A DNA stretch of 38,094 nt, taken from assembly GCF_000281045.1 (NCBI RefSeq), contig NW_008246069.1:1264534-1302627 (forward strand), in the 5' to 3' direction. The notes beneath the pieces are model-generated. The model did not search any database and had not been told where the DNA came from. It saw nothing but the letters and a program-made list of their open reading frames with translations. A program made the translations under genes and the position numbers. Positions 1-10,118 of the stretch are shown here, in pieces (the stretch's first letter is position 1; each line of letters starts with the position of its first letter). The DNA is from Saprolegnia diclina VS20 (Eukaryota; Oomycota; Saprolegniomycetes; Saprolegniales; Saprolegniaceae).

Positions 1-608
1 AATAGAGCTCTAATTGTGGAGCAACCTCGGTCCTGCACCTCGTGGACCCAATCGCTCTCTTTCGGATTCGAAGACTCGATCTGTAGCTCGACACTTGATC
101 GGGGGTTGCTCGTACCTGGAGATCGTACGGCAAGTTGAGGCTAGTGGCTGACGGCGCGGGGCTTCTATGAGACTCGCCGACAAGCGCCGATGCGAACGTC
201 ACCACGTTGGAAATCTTCGCCAGCGCGCATGCGTCCGAAGCGACCAAACGAGGTGACGTAACTGGAGCTTGCCGTACCCACTTCTTTGGCCCAAAGCTCG
301 TGATCAAGAAGCGACTGCTCTCGCCGCACCGGCCTTGGTACGACCCAGTGGCGCCACGAGAAGTAATTATTGACCGGCGCACTTGTGTCCACGTCAAGCA
401 CCTCCGTTACAAAGCCATGACTGCGAGCCCACTCGACGGCGATGGCCCATTGGCATGCGGCGACAGCACCCACACCGCACCAAACGGCGTCTCGGGAGTT
501 GTGGTACATTCCCTGGTATGGTAAAAATGTTCACAGCCCTAATCTCCGTCAAGTTGCTCATAGAAACGACGGGCTATTTCCAGCTCTTTCCATCGGTTCC
601 ATTTTCTA
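1..608. other. Left-edge region with no recognised gene
   Basis: Nothing in this stretch could be assigned to a known family. A 114-codon open frame runs on the minus strand from 509 to 165. It has no recognisable domain and no convincing splice sites, and overlapping open frames on the plus strand are equally long, as expected in GC-rich DNA. The last part must contain the promoter and 5' leader of the chloride channel gene that starts at 609. The region may also hold the edge of a gene lying outside the window. Confidence 0.4.
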
Positions 609-3016
609 ATGCGACGACCGTCGTTGCCGCTTGTGACGCCGAGCAGCGCGTACGGCCCGCTCGTGGACGAGCCGCCCGCCAAGCGGCCGCCCAAGAAGCG
701 CTACATGCACAACTGGGAAAACATCTTTGGCCACCACTCGGCGCGCTTCTCCATCAGCAGCGTCGTTGCGCTTGTGCAAAAGGAAGGCAAGACCGTTCTC
801 TTCCTTGTGCTGCTCGGCGCCTCGGGTACGTCGCCTTCTTCGTGTCGTCTTCATGCAGCATCACGGAAACGATGCTAGTCTCGGTGCTCGACTATGGCAT
901 CAACGAGGCCATCGTCGGCCTCAAGTGGCTCCAGACGCGGTTTGTCGCGGCCATCGTGCACGCTGCGCCCGCAACGCCGGCCAACGCCTGGGGCATCCCG
1001 CTGGCAGCGACGCTCGTGTGGAGCGCTGCCTTTGCTAGCGTCTCAGTCGGCTGGACGCGCTTTGTCGATCCGATGGCCGGTACGCTTCCGTGCCAATGAA
1101 TCTGTGAGTTGCATTCTGGGACGTGTAGCGGGCTCAGGCATCCCCGAGATGAAGACCATTTTATCGGCCGACTCGTGCCAGGATCCCGGTCGGTACCTGC
1201 GCAGTCGCACGCTCTTCTCCAAGTCGCTCGGCCTCGCGACGGCGCAAGCTAGCGGTCTCTCGGTCGGGAAGGAAGGGCCGTTTGTGCACACAGCGTGCAT
1301 TCTGTCGCACCAGTTTATGAAGCACCTTGGAGTCTTTGAACGCCTCTACCGCAACAAGTCGCTGCACCGCCACATGTACAACGCCGCATGCGCTGTCGGC
1401 GTCGCCTCAACCTTTGGCGCCCCGATCGGCGGCGTCCTCTTCTCCATCGAAGTCACGAGCTCCTTCTTCCTGCTCACTGTACGCTCATCAACTACGTTCC
1501 GGATGCTCGCGCTGACAATGTGCCGTGGGTAGAACTACTGGCGAGCATTTGTGGCTGCCGTCAGCGGCGCCATCACCAAGCAAGTGCTCGACTACATCAC
1601 GCGTGGCCAACCCGCCGGAATGCACTCGTTCCAAGCGCTCTACCCCACAACGTACCTCGACACGTCGTTTCAGCAGCGCGAGCTCGTCGCCTTTGCGTCT
1701 CTCGGGCTCTGCATGGGCCTCGCTGGGGCCGCGTACGTCCACGGCGCTGCGTACGTGCGGCTGCGCTTTGCGCCGCTCAACAAGGCGTGGCCGCTGCTGT
1801 GGGGATCACTGGTTGCCATGTTGGTTTCGATCATCGTGTACTGCCCTGGTCGCTTTCTGGGTCTTGGCATCTCGGACGCCCTCGGTGCTCTCACAAGCCC
1901 CGAGAAGCTGCCGTCCGTGTGGTATTACGGGGACTACGCGCTCGGTCCGCTTGCAGTATCGCGCTCCATCAGAAATGTTGCGTACTTATGGTTGTGTAGA
2001 TGTACTTTGTTGCCCGTATTCTCATCACGATGCTCTCGGTGGCGCTGCCAGTACCGTCGGGCGACTTTATCCCGCTCTTCTCGGCCGGCGCGGCGTTTGG
2101 ACGGCTCTATGGCGAGGTCCTCGTCGACTGGTTTCCGAGTATCCCGGTGGTGCCCGGTGGGTACGCGCTCGTCGGCGGCGCATCGCTCGTTGCCGCGTCG
2201 ACGCAAACCATCTCGGTGGCTGGTACGGTCGGTCGCACGTGTTTTGCTGGTTGAAGCATATTGCTAGTGATTGCGCTCGAGCTCACGGGGCAGTTTATCT
2301 ACTTTACACCCCTCTTCCTCGCTGTCCTCGTCTCGTGCGGCTTGAGCAAAGGGCTGAGCGTCTCGATTTACGACAGGTATCTATCCTCATTCCCACTGCC
2401 ATCTCAAACTGCAATCTCAAACTGCAATCTCAAACTGCAATCTCGACATTGCACTTTCAAACTGCAATCTCAAAATGCAATCTCAATATTTTGGTAATCT
2501 AGTGCCATCATTTCCAAGGGACTGCCGTACCTTCCAATGCTGCGCTGCAACGAACTCCGCACCGAGCGCATCGTCGCGCGGGATGTCATGATGAACGACG
2601 TCCCGTGTCTGCTCAACAGCACGTCGATCGCTGCAATCGCCGAGTTTTTGGCCACCCACCCACGCTCAAGTGTCCCCATCGTCCACGACGGGCGCCTCTT
2701 TGCGGGCTGCGTGAGCCGCGACGAGCTCGAGGCGTTGGTGGCGTCGTCGCCTGACCTGTCGACAACCACCCACCCAGTGGAGCTTGCTTCGGCGCTTGAA
2801 GTCAGCGGCAATGTGCTCAAGATCGACGAAGACACGCCGCTCGAGACGATCCACCTAGTGTTTGAGATGCTCAAGTGCAGCAAGCTCTTTGTGACCAAAT
2901 TTGGCGTTCTCCAAGGCGTCGTGACCCGCGCGTCGATGCACCAGCGGCTCGCGTACCTCGGCGACGGCGACCTCAGCGCGACGACGATTCTCCCTCGTGA
3001 CGACATTGTGTGTTAA
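609..3016 (+). CDS. CLC-type voltage-gated chloride channel with C-terminal CBS pair
   Basis: This is a membrane chloride channel of the CLC family, about 678 residues, within the normal eukaryotic range. Exons by splice signals and frame: 609-825, 879-1079, 1129-1478, 1533-1955, 2000-2222, 2268-2376, 2503-3016. Seen in the sequence: the selectivity motif GSGIPE at about residues 141-146, GKEGPFVH at about 186 carrying the gating glutamate, and GAPIGGVLFSIEVTSSFF at about 236-253. Later come SLPVPSGDF-like residues (here ALPVPSGDF), GAAFGR, and two CBS domains encoded by the last exon. The residue after the glutamate in FSIEV is valine, as in channel-type members (ClC-1, ClC-2, ClC-K), not the proton glutamate of exchangers. 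An anion channel of the plasma membrane is therefore the likelier role (inference). The start at 609 is the first ATG of the frame leading into the conserved N-terminal segment. Confidence 0.93.
2401..2490 (+). repeat. 13-bp tandem repeat inside the last CLC intron
   Basis: The intron at 2377-2502 is 126 nt, more than twice the usual length here. Most of it is a run of 13-14 bp units based on ATCTCAAACTGCA. Units one to three (2401-2439) are perfect, and later units carry substitutions or a one-base insertion. Replication slippage inside the intron explains the expansion. Confidence 0.92.
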
Positions 3017-3188
3017 TCGCCTATGCTCGTAAACAATCTTAGTGCTCGCTTATTCCAGCCGAGCTGGCTTGGTATTATAGGCGTAAATTGCGTGGAAAAA
3101 GTATGTTGCCATTCGGTCTGTCGTCAGACTTATAGAAGAAGCAACATGGAGAGATAAAAATGGGGGTCTAACAACACACAACAAAAGC

Positions 3189-4841
3189 CTAAAATTGGAC
3201 TGCCGACGACCCCTGCTTCTTGTTGCGCGAATAGTCGAGCAAGTTGAGCGAGTCCCGCGAGTAGCCCGCCCCCGACGACGACGACGTCTGGCGCATCTCG
3301 TGCATCGACGGACGCTCCGGCGCGTTGAACGTCGGCGCCTGCGGACGCACATTCCGCGGCATCTGCGTCGCCCGCACGTAGCTCTCGGGCGACGTGAGCA
3401 CGTTCGGGTCGAAATGCGGGTTGGTCGGCGGCACCGGCGCATCGTCGTCGCGCTCCTCGTCGATGTCAAAGCTCTTGCGCTCGTCGCGGGCGCTCGGCCG
3501 GACGTACGTGCCGCGGTCGTTGAACATCTCCGAGTACGACTGCGGACCCGGCGACGTGACCGCTGTCTGGGACGCGCGCGTCGCCGCCTTGGAGTGCAGC
3601 GACGGCTGGCGCTCCGGAACGACCGGCGCGGTGAACGCTTGCTGCGGCGGCGGCACAAACGCCGGGGCAGCGACGTACGTGGGCTGCGAGGGGGCCACGT
3701 ACGCCGGCGACGGCGCCGAGTAGAGAGGCTGCGGCGACTGCACCGGTGCTTGGACCGGTGGGTAGGTGGGCGTCGGCGTGTAGGTGGGCGTCGGCGTGTA
3801 CAGCGAGGTCTTAGGGGCCGGCGGGTCTGAGTCCATGCGCGCATAGGCCGCGGTCGTCGACGCGGGAAAATCGTTGGTCGTCGAGGGCGGCACGACGGGT
3901 CCTTGCGGCGGCGGCGGCGGCGTCGGGTCCTTCTTGACCGGACCGTGGTCCTTGTGCACGACCGAGTGGTCCGTGCCAAGGCCATTTTCGTAATTGTCCA
4001 TTTCATCGTCCTCCTTGGCGCGGCGACGGCGAATCACACACACGACGATACCGATGACGACGAGGAGACCGGCCACACCACACACGATCGGCACCACCAG
4101 CGACGACGAGCTCGAGCCCGAGCCCGAGGTACCCGGCTTGGACGGGTCGACCGGGTCTGCGCTCGACCCGGCGCTGTCGGTGGGCACTGAAAACTGGGCG
4201 CCAAAGTCGACGCACGTCCGTGTCGACGACGCCGACGCCGGGAACGAGACCGTGCCCGAGACGGTCACCGCGCCCGACGAAAGCGTGATTGGGATGTTGT
4301 TAAAGTCGCTTCGGCTCGTTTTGTCAATGTAGAAAAAGCCAGCGTCCGAGGGCGACATGGCCACGCCATTGATCGACGCGCCCGTGACGACGCGGTACGA
4401 GTCGGTAAACTGCAGCGGGAGGTACGAGTTGCCCGCGCCTTCTTGTGTGCACACTTGAATGTTGCCCGGCACAAACTCGGTCGGGCACGTCACGAGCTTG
4501 TACGTGACGGAAAGCGGATTGTTGACCGTGTTGGCCGTCAGCGCCTGCATCGCGCCGGGCGAGAGGCCAATGTTGGTCGACGCCGACGTGTCGACAATGT
4601 AGGCAACCACCGAGCTGCCGGCGTTGCAGTTGGCATCTTTGCACGTCACTTGGACGCAGCGGCCGCAGGTGGCCATGACCTTGCCAGGAATGGAGGCATA
4701 CTTGGTGCTCTTCGAGCCCGACGGCGACGTGATGCGGCACGAGCCGCTCTCGGCCTGGGCGTTGTACGGCAGGAGGCTCGCCGACGTATCGGCGGCCGAG
4801 GCCATGGCGACGAGCGCAGACGTTAGGAGGAGCAGTCGCAT
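3189..4841 (-). CDS. Expansin-like (double-psi barrel) single-pass membrane protein with Pro-rich tail
   Basis: A 550-residue protein in one exon. The ATG at 4841 was chosen because it gives a clean signal peptide, residues 1 to about 17 (MRLLLLTSALVAMASA), whereas the upstream in-frame extension is basic and lacks signal character. Residues of about 20-115 resemble the double-psi beta-barrel of expansins and RlpA, with paired cysteines around ATCGRCVQVTC and the downstream motif LSPGAMQAL. Residues of about 120-235 look like the second, carbohydrate-binding half. A Ser-rich linker leads into one membrane segment at about 247-270 (LVVPIVCGVAGLLVVIGIVV), followed by RRRR, the usual inside-positive stop-transfer signal. 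About 280 residues then form a Pro/Tyr/Ser-rich cytoplasmic tail. Oomycetes secrete many expansin-like proteins; a membrane anchor with a long cytosolic tail suggests a wall-contact or wall-sensing role (inference). Confidence 0.85.
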   Translation of the reverse strand: MRLLLLTSALVAMASAADTSASLLPYNAQAESGSCRITSPSGSKSTKYASIPGKVMATCGRCVQVTCKDANCNAGSSVVAYIVDTSASTNIGLSPGAMQALTANTVNNPLSVTYKLVTCPTEFVPGNIQVCTQEGAGNSYLPLQFTDSYRVVTGASINGVAMSPSDAGFFYIDKTSRSDFNNIPITLSSGAVTVSGTVSFPASASSTRTCVDFGAQFSVPTDSAGSSADPVDPSKPGTSGSGSSSSSLVVPIVCGVAGLLVVIGIVVCVIRRRRAKEDDEMDNYENGLGTDHSVVHKDHGPVKKDPTPPPPPQGPVVPPSTTNDFPASTTAAYARMDSDPPAPKTSLYTPTPTYTPTPTYPPVQAPVQSPQPLYSAPSPAYVAPSQPTYVAAPAFVPPPQQAFTAPVVPERQPSLHSKAATRASQTAVTSPGPQSYSEMFNDRGTYVRPSARDERKSFDIDEERDDDAPVPPTNPHFDPNVLTSPESYVRATQMPRNVRPQAPTFNAPERPSMHEMRQTSSSSGAGYSRDSLNLLDYSRNKKQGSSAVQF

Positions 4842-5453
4842 GGACCGGGTCGGCGATTGCGCAGGCGGAGGCAAAACCAAAACTCGGTGCTGGATGCGAC
4901 CATTCGCGCAAGATTTGTTCTTTTTAATATTCCGCACTGTTTTTAAAAATCGCCCGCTCGTTTTAAAATACTTCGCTGTTTGTATTTCAACGGTCGTCGA
5001 ACGCGGCTTCTTTTTATTAATTGGAGCGTTCGGCTGGAATTTTTTTGCGCCTATCAGAAAAACGGTCCAAACCTCTCAAACTTGATTTTGCTGACGCCAG
5101 CCGGCTCGGGCTAGAAACACCCAACTTGGGGGGCACACGCGCACGCAGCTGCAGCATGGACACGGCGGTGCCGTACCGACGTGGGATCGACGGCGCTGGC
5201 ACCATCATACTCTTCCGATACCCAGTGCAGGCCAGAGAGCGCTGGCCCGAAAGCGGCGTGCGATTAGCCGCTCGGAGCCGGTCCACCGCTCCATTGTGAC
5301 AGTCGTTACTAATACACTGGATCGCGCGGCCGCTGTAACGTCCATACAAAGTGCAAGGTGTTTGAAAATTACGCGTTCCGATCATTTTCGCCGACGCCAA
5401 AAATGTGCGCCGATGCCTGCTGGTCGGCGCCGACGACCGCGGACGTCGGCGCA
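4842..5453. other. Upstream region of the expansin-like gene, no gene recognised
   Basis: The first 220 bases upstream of the expansin-like start are A/T-rich with repeated TTTTAAAA-type tracts, unlike the GC-rich coding DNA around them, and probably form its promoter and leader. The remainder contains overlapping open frames on both strands, none with family features. No RNA gene was recognised. Confidence 0.4.
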
Positions 5454-6047
5454 TCAGCCGTCGCTGGGCATCAGTTGGCATTCGAGTTCGATCGCGAACG
5501 ACTGTAGCTCTTTGGCGCATTCGACGCATTCGGCGCCGTCGTTCGCTTCTGCTAGGCAGTCGCGATGGCAAGCTGCTTGCGATGGTAGCTTGCCACGGTT
5601 ACGGTGCGACGACGTTGGATCGGCAGCCGCCGCCAACAACGACGCGCGAGTACACGGTATTATTCTAGCCGAGTAGCCAAGGTTGTGGACAAGGGCAATC
5701 TCGATACAGGATGATGATGATATTATAGGGACGGAAGAATTCGAACCGCGTGCGACCGTGCGTCGTGCGCCACTTCCTGTACCAGCAGCCAAGGTGGCTT
5801 CAACGGCGCGAGCGTGGGTGGAATTGGTGCCCGTGTCTTTATGAAAAACCCGTCACAATGCATAAAGATCGCGCGGATTCCACGAGGTTTGGGGCCAGTC
5901 GCCCGGGAATCTCGTAACCTGCGAGAATGCATACGACGCGCACCGTCTCGGCATCTCATACGTGGCAGCCTCGACGTGCTTGACGCCCTCGGGAATCTCG
6001 TCCGTTTCCGCGTCCGTCGCTGAACTCTGAGCGCCCGACGCCGCCAT
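5454..6047 (-). CDS. Possible small multi-exon gene, unrecognised
   Basis: Two segments look protein-coding but I could not join them with certainty. An ATG at 6047, 73 bp from the divergent NAD(P)HX dehydratase start, opens an acidic N-terminus (MAASGAQSSATDAETDEIPE, then GVKHVEAATYEMP). A possible donor follows 'GAGGCTGCCAC' and a TAG/CAG acceptor lies about 43 nt on. A terminal segment (about 5454-5600) contains CHRDC, then nine residues, then CVEC and further cysteines, ending at a stop at 5454. The cysteine spacing recalls small CX9C mitochondrial proteins but does not match the twin pattern exactly. Intermediate exons are unresolved, so function is not assigned. Confidence 0.28.
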
Positions 6048-6120
6048 GGCCCGCGTCGCATTGCGTTCCTATCGACTTTGAGAGGTTTGCAACTGCCCGC
6101 TAATTCGACGATCGTCCAGC

Positions 6121-7404
6121 ATGACGCAGCAGCTTGTGGCATCGATCCGCCAAGCGATCCCCGCGCTGTCCAAGGACCTCCATAAAGGACAGTACGGTAC
6201 GCTTGTACGACCTTGCAGCCGGATGATGATGATATGCGTGCAGGCAAGGTGGCCATCGTCGGCGGCTCGCTCGAGTACACGGGTGCCCCCTACTACGCGG
6301 CCATCTCGGCGCTCAAAACCGTGGGTCTGGATACATACCAGCCATTGCGCTGACACATATTAGGGCGTCGACCTCTGTCATGTGATATGCTCGGCCGAGG
6401 CTGCGATCCCGATCAAGTGCTACAGCCCCGAGCTCATTGTGCACCCGCTCTTGACGCATGCGCCGGATGCCATCGAACGCATCGCAGCCGTGCTGCCACG
6501 TATCGACGCGATCGTCATCGGCCCCGGTCTCGGCCGCGAGCCGTTCGTTCTCGACTTGGTCAAAAACGTGGTTGGCGTCGCCAAAGCTCGCGATATGCCC
6601 ATCGTCTTGGATGGCGACGCGCTCTACATGCTCGCAGCGGACACGACCTTGATTGCTGGCTACCGCCACGCCGTGCTCACCCCCAATATCGTACAACGTC
6701 TGAACGATGATGTACAGAATTGTCGACATGGCGTAGGTCGAGTATGGCCGGCTCTGCGTCGCCACGGGGCTTCTGAAGGAACTCAACTTGGTCTTGGCCG
6801 CGCTCATTCCGCCGTCGCAGCTCTCGCAAAAGTCGTTTCTGTCTGGCCTCACTCCCCGGTATCATGGTGCTGCGTAGACTTGGACAGGTGGCCATTCTTC
6901 GCAAAGGCGAGGTTGATTTGGCGTCGGACGGCGTGTCAAGTCTGTCGTGCTACGTGGCGTGGCAGCACTCAGGTCGAATATATTGTAGCGTTCACCAATA
7001 CACTGGAAGGCAGCCCCCGGCGATGCGGAGGCCAAGGCGATGTACACCACCGACACGCGGAGAGGGCCTTAGATGGCGTCGTGTAGGTTGTTGCTGGCAC
7101 CGTCGGCGCCTTCCTCGCCTGGCACCAAGTCTCGTACGTCGTACTGTCGGGTCGATGAAATTCTTTATAAAAAAGGGCTAGGAAGCAGCACGACGGTGAG
7201 TCATCAAGCGTGAACCCCATGCTACAGGCGGCCATGGGTGGTGCGCTCCTGACGCGTCAGAGGTCCACGCCACCAGATTCGCGCGTCTGGTCTAACGCCG
7301 TGCGTAGCTCGGTGCTCGCGTTTGCCAAGAAAGGACGAAGCATGACGACGCCAGACGTGATTCACCACATTGGCGCTGCGTTTGAGACGCTCTACGGCAA
7401 TTAA
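6121..7404 (+). CDS. NAXD: ATP-dependent (S)-NAD(P)H-hydrate dehydratase
   Basis: This metabolite-repair enzyme uses ATP to dehydrate damaged, hydrated NAD(P)H back to NAD(P)H. It belongs to the YjeF C-terminal/CARKD family of the ribokinase-like fold. Predicted exons: 6121-6196, 6244-6320, 6364-6690, 6737-6831, 6878-6932, 6973-7041, 7087-7140, 7228-7404, giving 309 residues, normal for the family. Family motifs are visible across the junctions: KGQYGKVAIVGGS, EYTGAPYYAA, YSPELIVHP, VIGPGLGR, PIVLDGDAL, AVLTPN, then LRKGEVDL and the hallmark EGSPRRCGGQGD. The last exon reads TRQ, then FAKKGRSMTTPDVI, matching the family C-terminus. No epimerase (NAXE) domain is fused. Three of the seven introns end in CAG, and the fourth has an unusual GTCGTT donor, chosen because it restores LSQKLGQVAILRKGE. 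Compartment is not evident. Confidence 0.9.
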
Positions 7405-7484
7405 CCTTTGTCCCAAGTGTCTCATGGTATTGCGAAACGACTTAGTCATACTAACTATGGACACAGTGTGCATTTTGGCGTCTT

Positions 7485-10074
7485 CTAGTCGGTCGTGCGG
7501 CCAATCACCTCGATCTTCTTGTCGGCGAGAACGAGCCACTGCTTGTCGCCGTAGTCGTAGTGGCAGCAGTGCATCTTGCGCTTCGAGTCGCACCCGACAA
7601 TCGTGCACGGGTACCACGAGTCGTACCTACAGTTCCGATGGGTGCTATATCGCAAATGTCATGGTACCGATAGCTGTAGACCGTGAGGTTGAGTCCAATG
7701 TCGCGCACGTCGTTGGCGAGCGCGCTCTTTGGCGCGGCATCTTTTTGATTCAGTGCGGCATCGAGAGGCTTCTTGGCTACCGCCGGCACGTCAACGTACG
7801 GCGACGCTGCGAGTCGGTCCTTGGCCTTTTGTCGCGCTTTCATCTGCTTGACGATCGAGTGTTTGGCCTTTGGCTTGCTTGGCCGCGCCTGGTTGGTCAT
7901 CATGGGCGGCGTCCCCGGCGACTTTGCGCTTTCGCGCGAGGAAAGACTTCCCGGCACTTCTGCGTACGGACTCGACTCTTTTCGCTGTGTCAACGACGCT
8001 TTGCTGGACGGACGGCGGAGCGCCGGCAACGACGACGTCGATCCCGACGTCTTGGGTCGCACCGGCTCGGGCGGTATTGCGTGCGCTTCGAGCTCGATGC
8101 ACCGATCCAGCTCGTCGTCCGTGTGGTGGTCGATCAAGCGCTGACAGATAGGGCAGACGTCGTCGTCTTCGGGTGCGACGGGCGGCGGCGACGCTTGCAT
8201 CGACTGCAACTGCGCCTCCAGCTGTCGCCGCTCACTCTACCAGAAAAGACGTGCAGCATTGCGTGCTCGCACAGTTGGTACCTGGAGCCGATGGAGCTGA
8301 CTCAGTTGGTGCTGCGCCTGGCGGTCGTATTCATCGACCGCACGCAAGTCGGCGGGCGCCGATTCGCTGGCTTGTGAGAGCGGTCGCTCCGGTGCGGGGG
8401 TTGCCTCGGGCACTTGGTTGTTGCTACTTGTAAGCGACGGTGGTGGGCGTCCGTCGCTCTTGTTGGCTTGTAGCTTGCGCTTGAGCTGGGCGTTCTCGAG
8501 CCGGGCTTGCTTGAGCTCGTCGGTGAGCGACGCGACTTGCGCCTCGAGCGCACCCAAGCGCTCAATCGACGGCTGTGCACGGAGCAAGTGCTGGAGGCGC
8601 GCAATCTCCTTCGTCGCCCGCGCGAGCAAAATGGCGTCGTCGACCACTTCGTTTACTTGGATGTTGAGCGAAATCTGCTTTGCGCGCTCGGCAAACTGCA
8701 GCGTCGAGATCGTCTCTTCGATCGCGGCCTCGGACGGCGAAATCGTCGCTATCACAATCGTGCGCGTGTTGCCTCCGAGTGAGTCTTGCAGCAGCCGCGT
8801 CAGCTTCGAATCGCGGTACGGAATGTGTGTTCTCTACGCAGAATGTTGGTCCCAAAGATCGCAACACAGATCTGATATACTTTTTTATCGGTGAGCGCCG
8901 CAATGACATTTCCCAGCGCCGAGAGACTCGCATTGATGTTGCGGAGCTCGCGGGTGCGGTCGTTGGACATGGCAATGTCCGTGTCCCACTATCGCAATTG
9001 TCGTCATTGCAAGAGGAGAGACGAGGTCACCTTTTCCGACCCTGCCAAGTCGACGAGGTTGAGCTACCGATGCCTTGTTGATGCAAAGCCATCAAAATGC
9101 AGTCGCAGCGTACCTTGGCCCGACGGATGATCGTCGTGCTCTCGGACCCGCGCGACTCGACTTCAATGTTGACTTGCAAAAGCGCGTGGCTTCGACTGCT
9201 CTTCTCATTGCACTCTGTTCACAGTGTCAGGACACGGCGTAGGTCCGGTTATAAGCACCAGTCGCTCGGATCGTGCGATTTTGGCCGCCCACTTTGAGCA
9301 GATCCAAGACATCTTGAGCGCTCCCGACGCGAAATTCCGAGATGCCGCTGACGTAAATGTGTTTGGCGTTGCCCTACGTTCATGATGGTCCTCCTGAACT
9401 TGGACCAACTGCTGGTGTACAATACCTTGATCATTTCACGGACTTGAAGAGGCTTTTGGTCCTGCATGTTGGTGGCTTGAAGCAAGTCAAACACTTGGTT
9501 GTTGTAGATTTGCATGTACGAGCAGTGCACGACGGCGCCGGCACCACTCGCGCCGATGGTCGCGAGCTCGGCAAAGAGCCCCGCCACAGCACGCGGAATG
9601 ATACCGGCCTCCGCAGCGATTGCGTTGCCGTCGACCAAGACCGGCCCAGTATCGGGGCCCATCATCGTGTGCGTCTTGCCCGTGCCTACAACCATAGCGT
9701 TGAGACTCTGAACAAAGCTCCGCTCGGTACGCACCAGTTTGCCCGTACGCGAAAATGGTGCAGTTGAAGCCTTGCACCACTTGCTCGACCGAGGACGCGA
9801 GATAGCCGTAGATCTCGTCTTGTCGCGTCGATGTCCCAAAGACCGCGTCGTACGTATACCCAACGTCGACGTCCCAGGCCGCGCTCGCGACCTGCACGTG
9901 GTTGGGCAAGTCGCTGCCGTGCTTGGCGCCGATTCGGACGACATCGTCCGCCTCTGTTTGGCCCTTGCGCTCGCGTTCGTTGCGCGGACGCACGCGGACA
10001 ATGACACGGACGCACTCTTGCTGCGCGACGCTGTTGTTGTCGTCATTGTCGCCACCGGCCGTCGGCGTCGTCAT
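7485..10074 (-). CDS. Kinesin with N-terminal motor, zinc-finger-like and Tudor-like tail
   Basis: A microtubule motor of about 739 residues in nine predicted exons: 9735-10074, 9426-9685, 9259-9373, 9114-9214, 9031-9063, 8881-8988, 8282-8833, 7668-8236, 7485-7626. The motor occupies residues of about 20-370 with all nucleotide motifs: P-loop AYGQTGTGKTHTM (about 109-121, split by an intron), switch I NEKSSRSH (about 241-248), switch II LNLVDLAGSEK (a 33-nt exon), and HIPYRDSKLTRLLQDSLGGN. A coiled coil follows at about 385-445. The tail has CPICQRLIDHHTDDELDRC at about 527, resembling a UBZ-type zinc finger with an altered ligand, then a basic Ala/Lys region. It ends in a Tudor-like segment (YDSWYPCTIVGC to QWLVLADKKIEVIG). 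The start is 44 bp from the divergent RCC1/filamin gene. The subfamily could not be assigned by eye. Confidence 0.9.
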
Positions 10075-10118
10075 GGTCGGTTTCAGAGTCGTTCCGGAAA
10101 GGCGATACTCCACCAACC
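10075..10118. promoter_or_regulatory. 44-bp divergent intergenic region
   Basis: Only 44 bp separate the start codons of the kinesin (minus) and the TPR/RCC1/filamin protein (plus). The segment contains a small palindrome, TTCCGGAA. Core promoter elements for one or both genes must lie here or overlap coding sequence, if both starts are right. Confidence 0.5.

Noticed and set aside
3050-4006. A 318-codon Arg-rich open frame on the minus strand within the expansin-like gene
   Set aside because: It is a shifted frame of the Pro/Thr-rich tail. The low-complexity Arg composition is typical of such shadows.
5720-5790. A GGTTCGAAT-like string on the minus strand that resembles a tRNA T-loop
   Set aside because: The flanking bases do not form a T stem, and no matching acceptor, D or anticodon arms could be drawn.
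5709-6235. A shared 14-bp run GGATGATGATGATA at 5709 and in the first NAXD intron at about 6222
   Set aside because: Simple GAT repeats are common. No further similarity surrounds the two sites.
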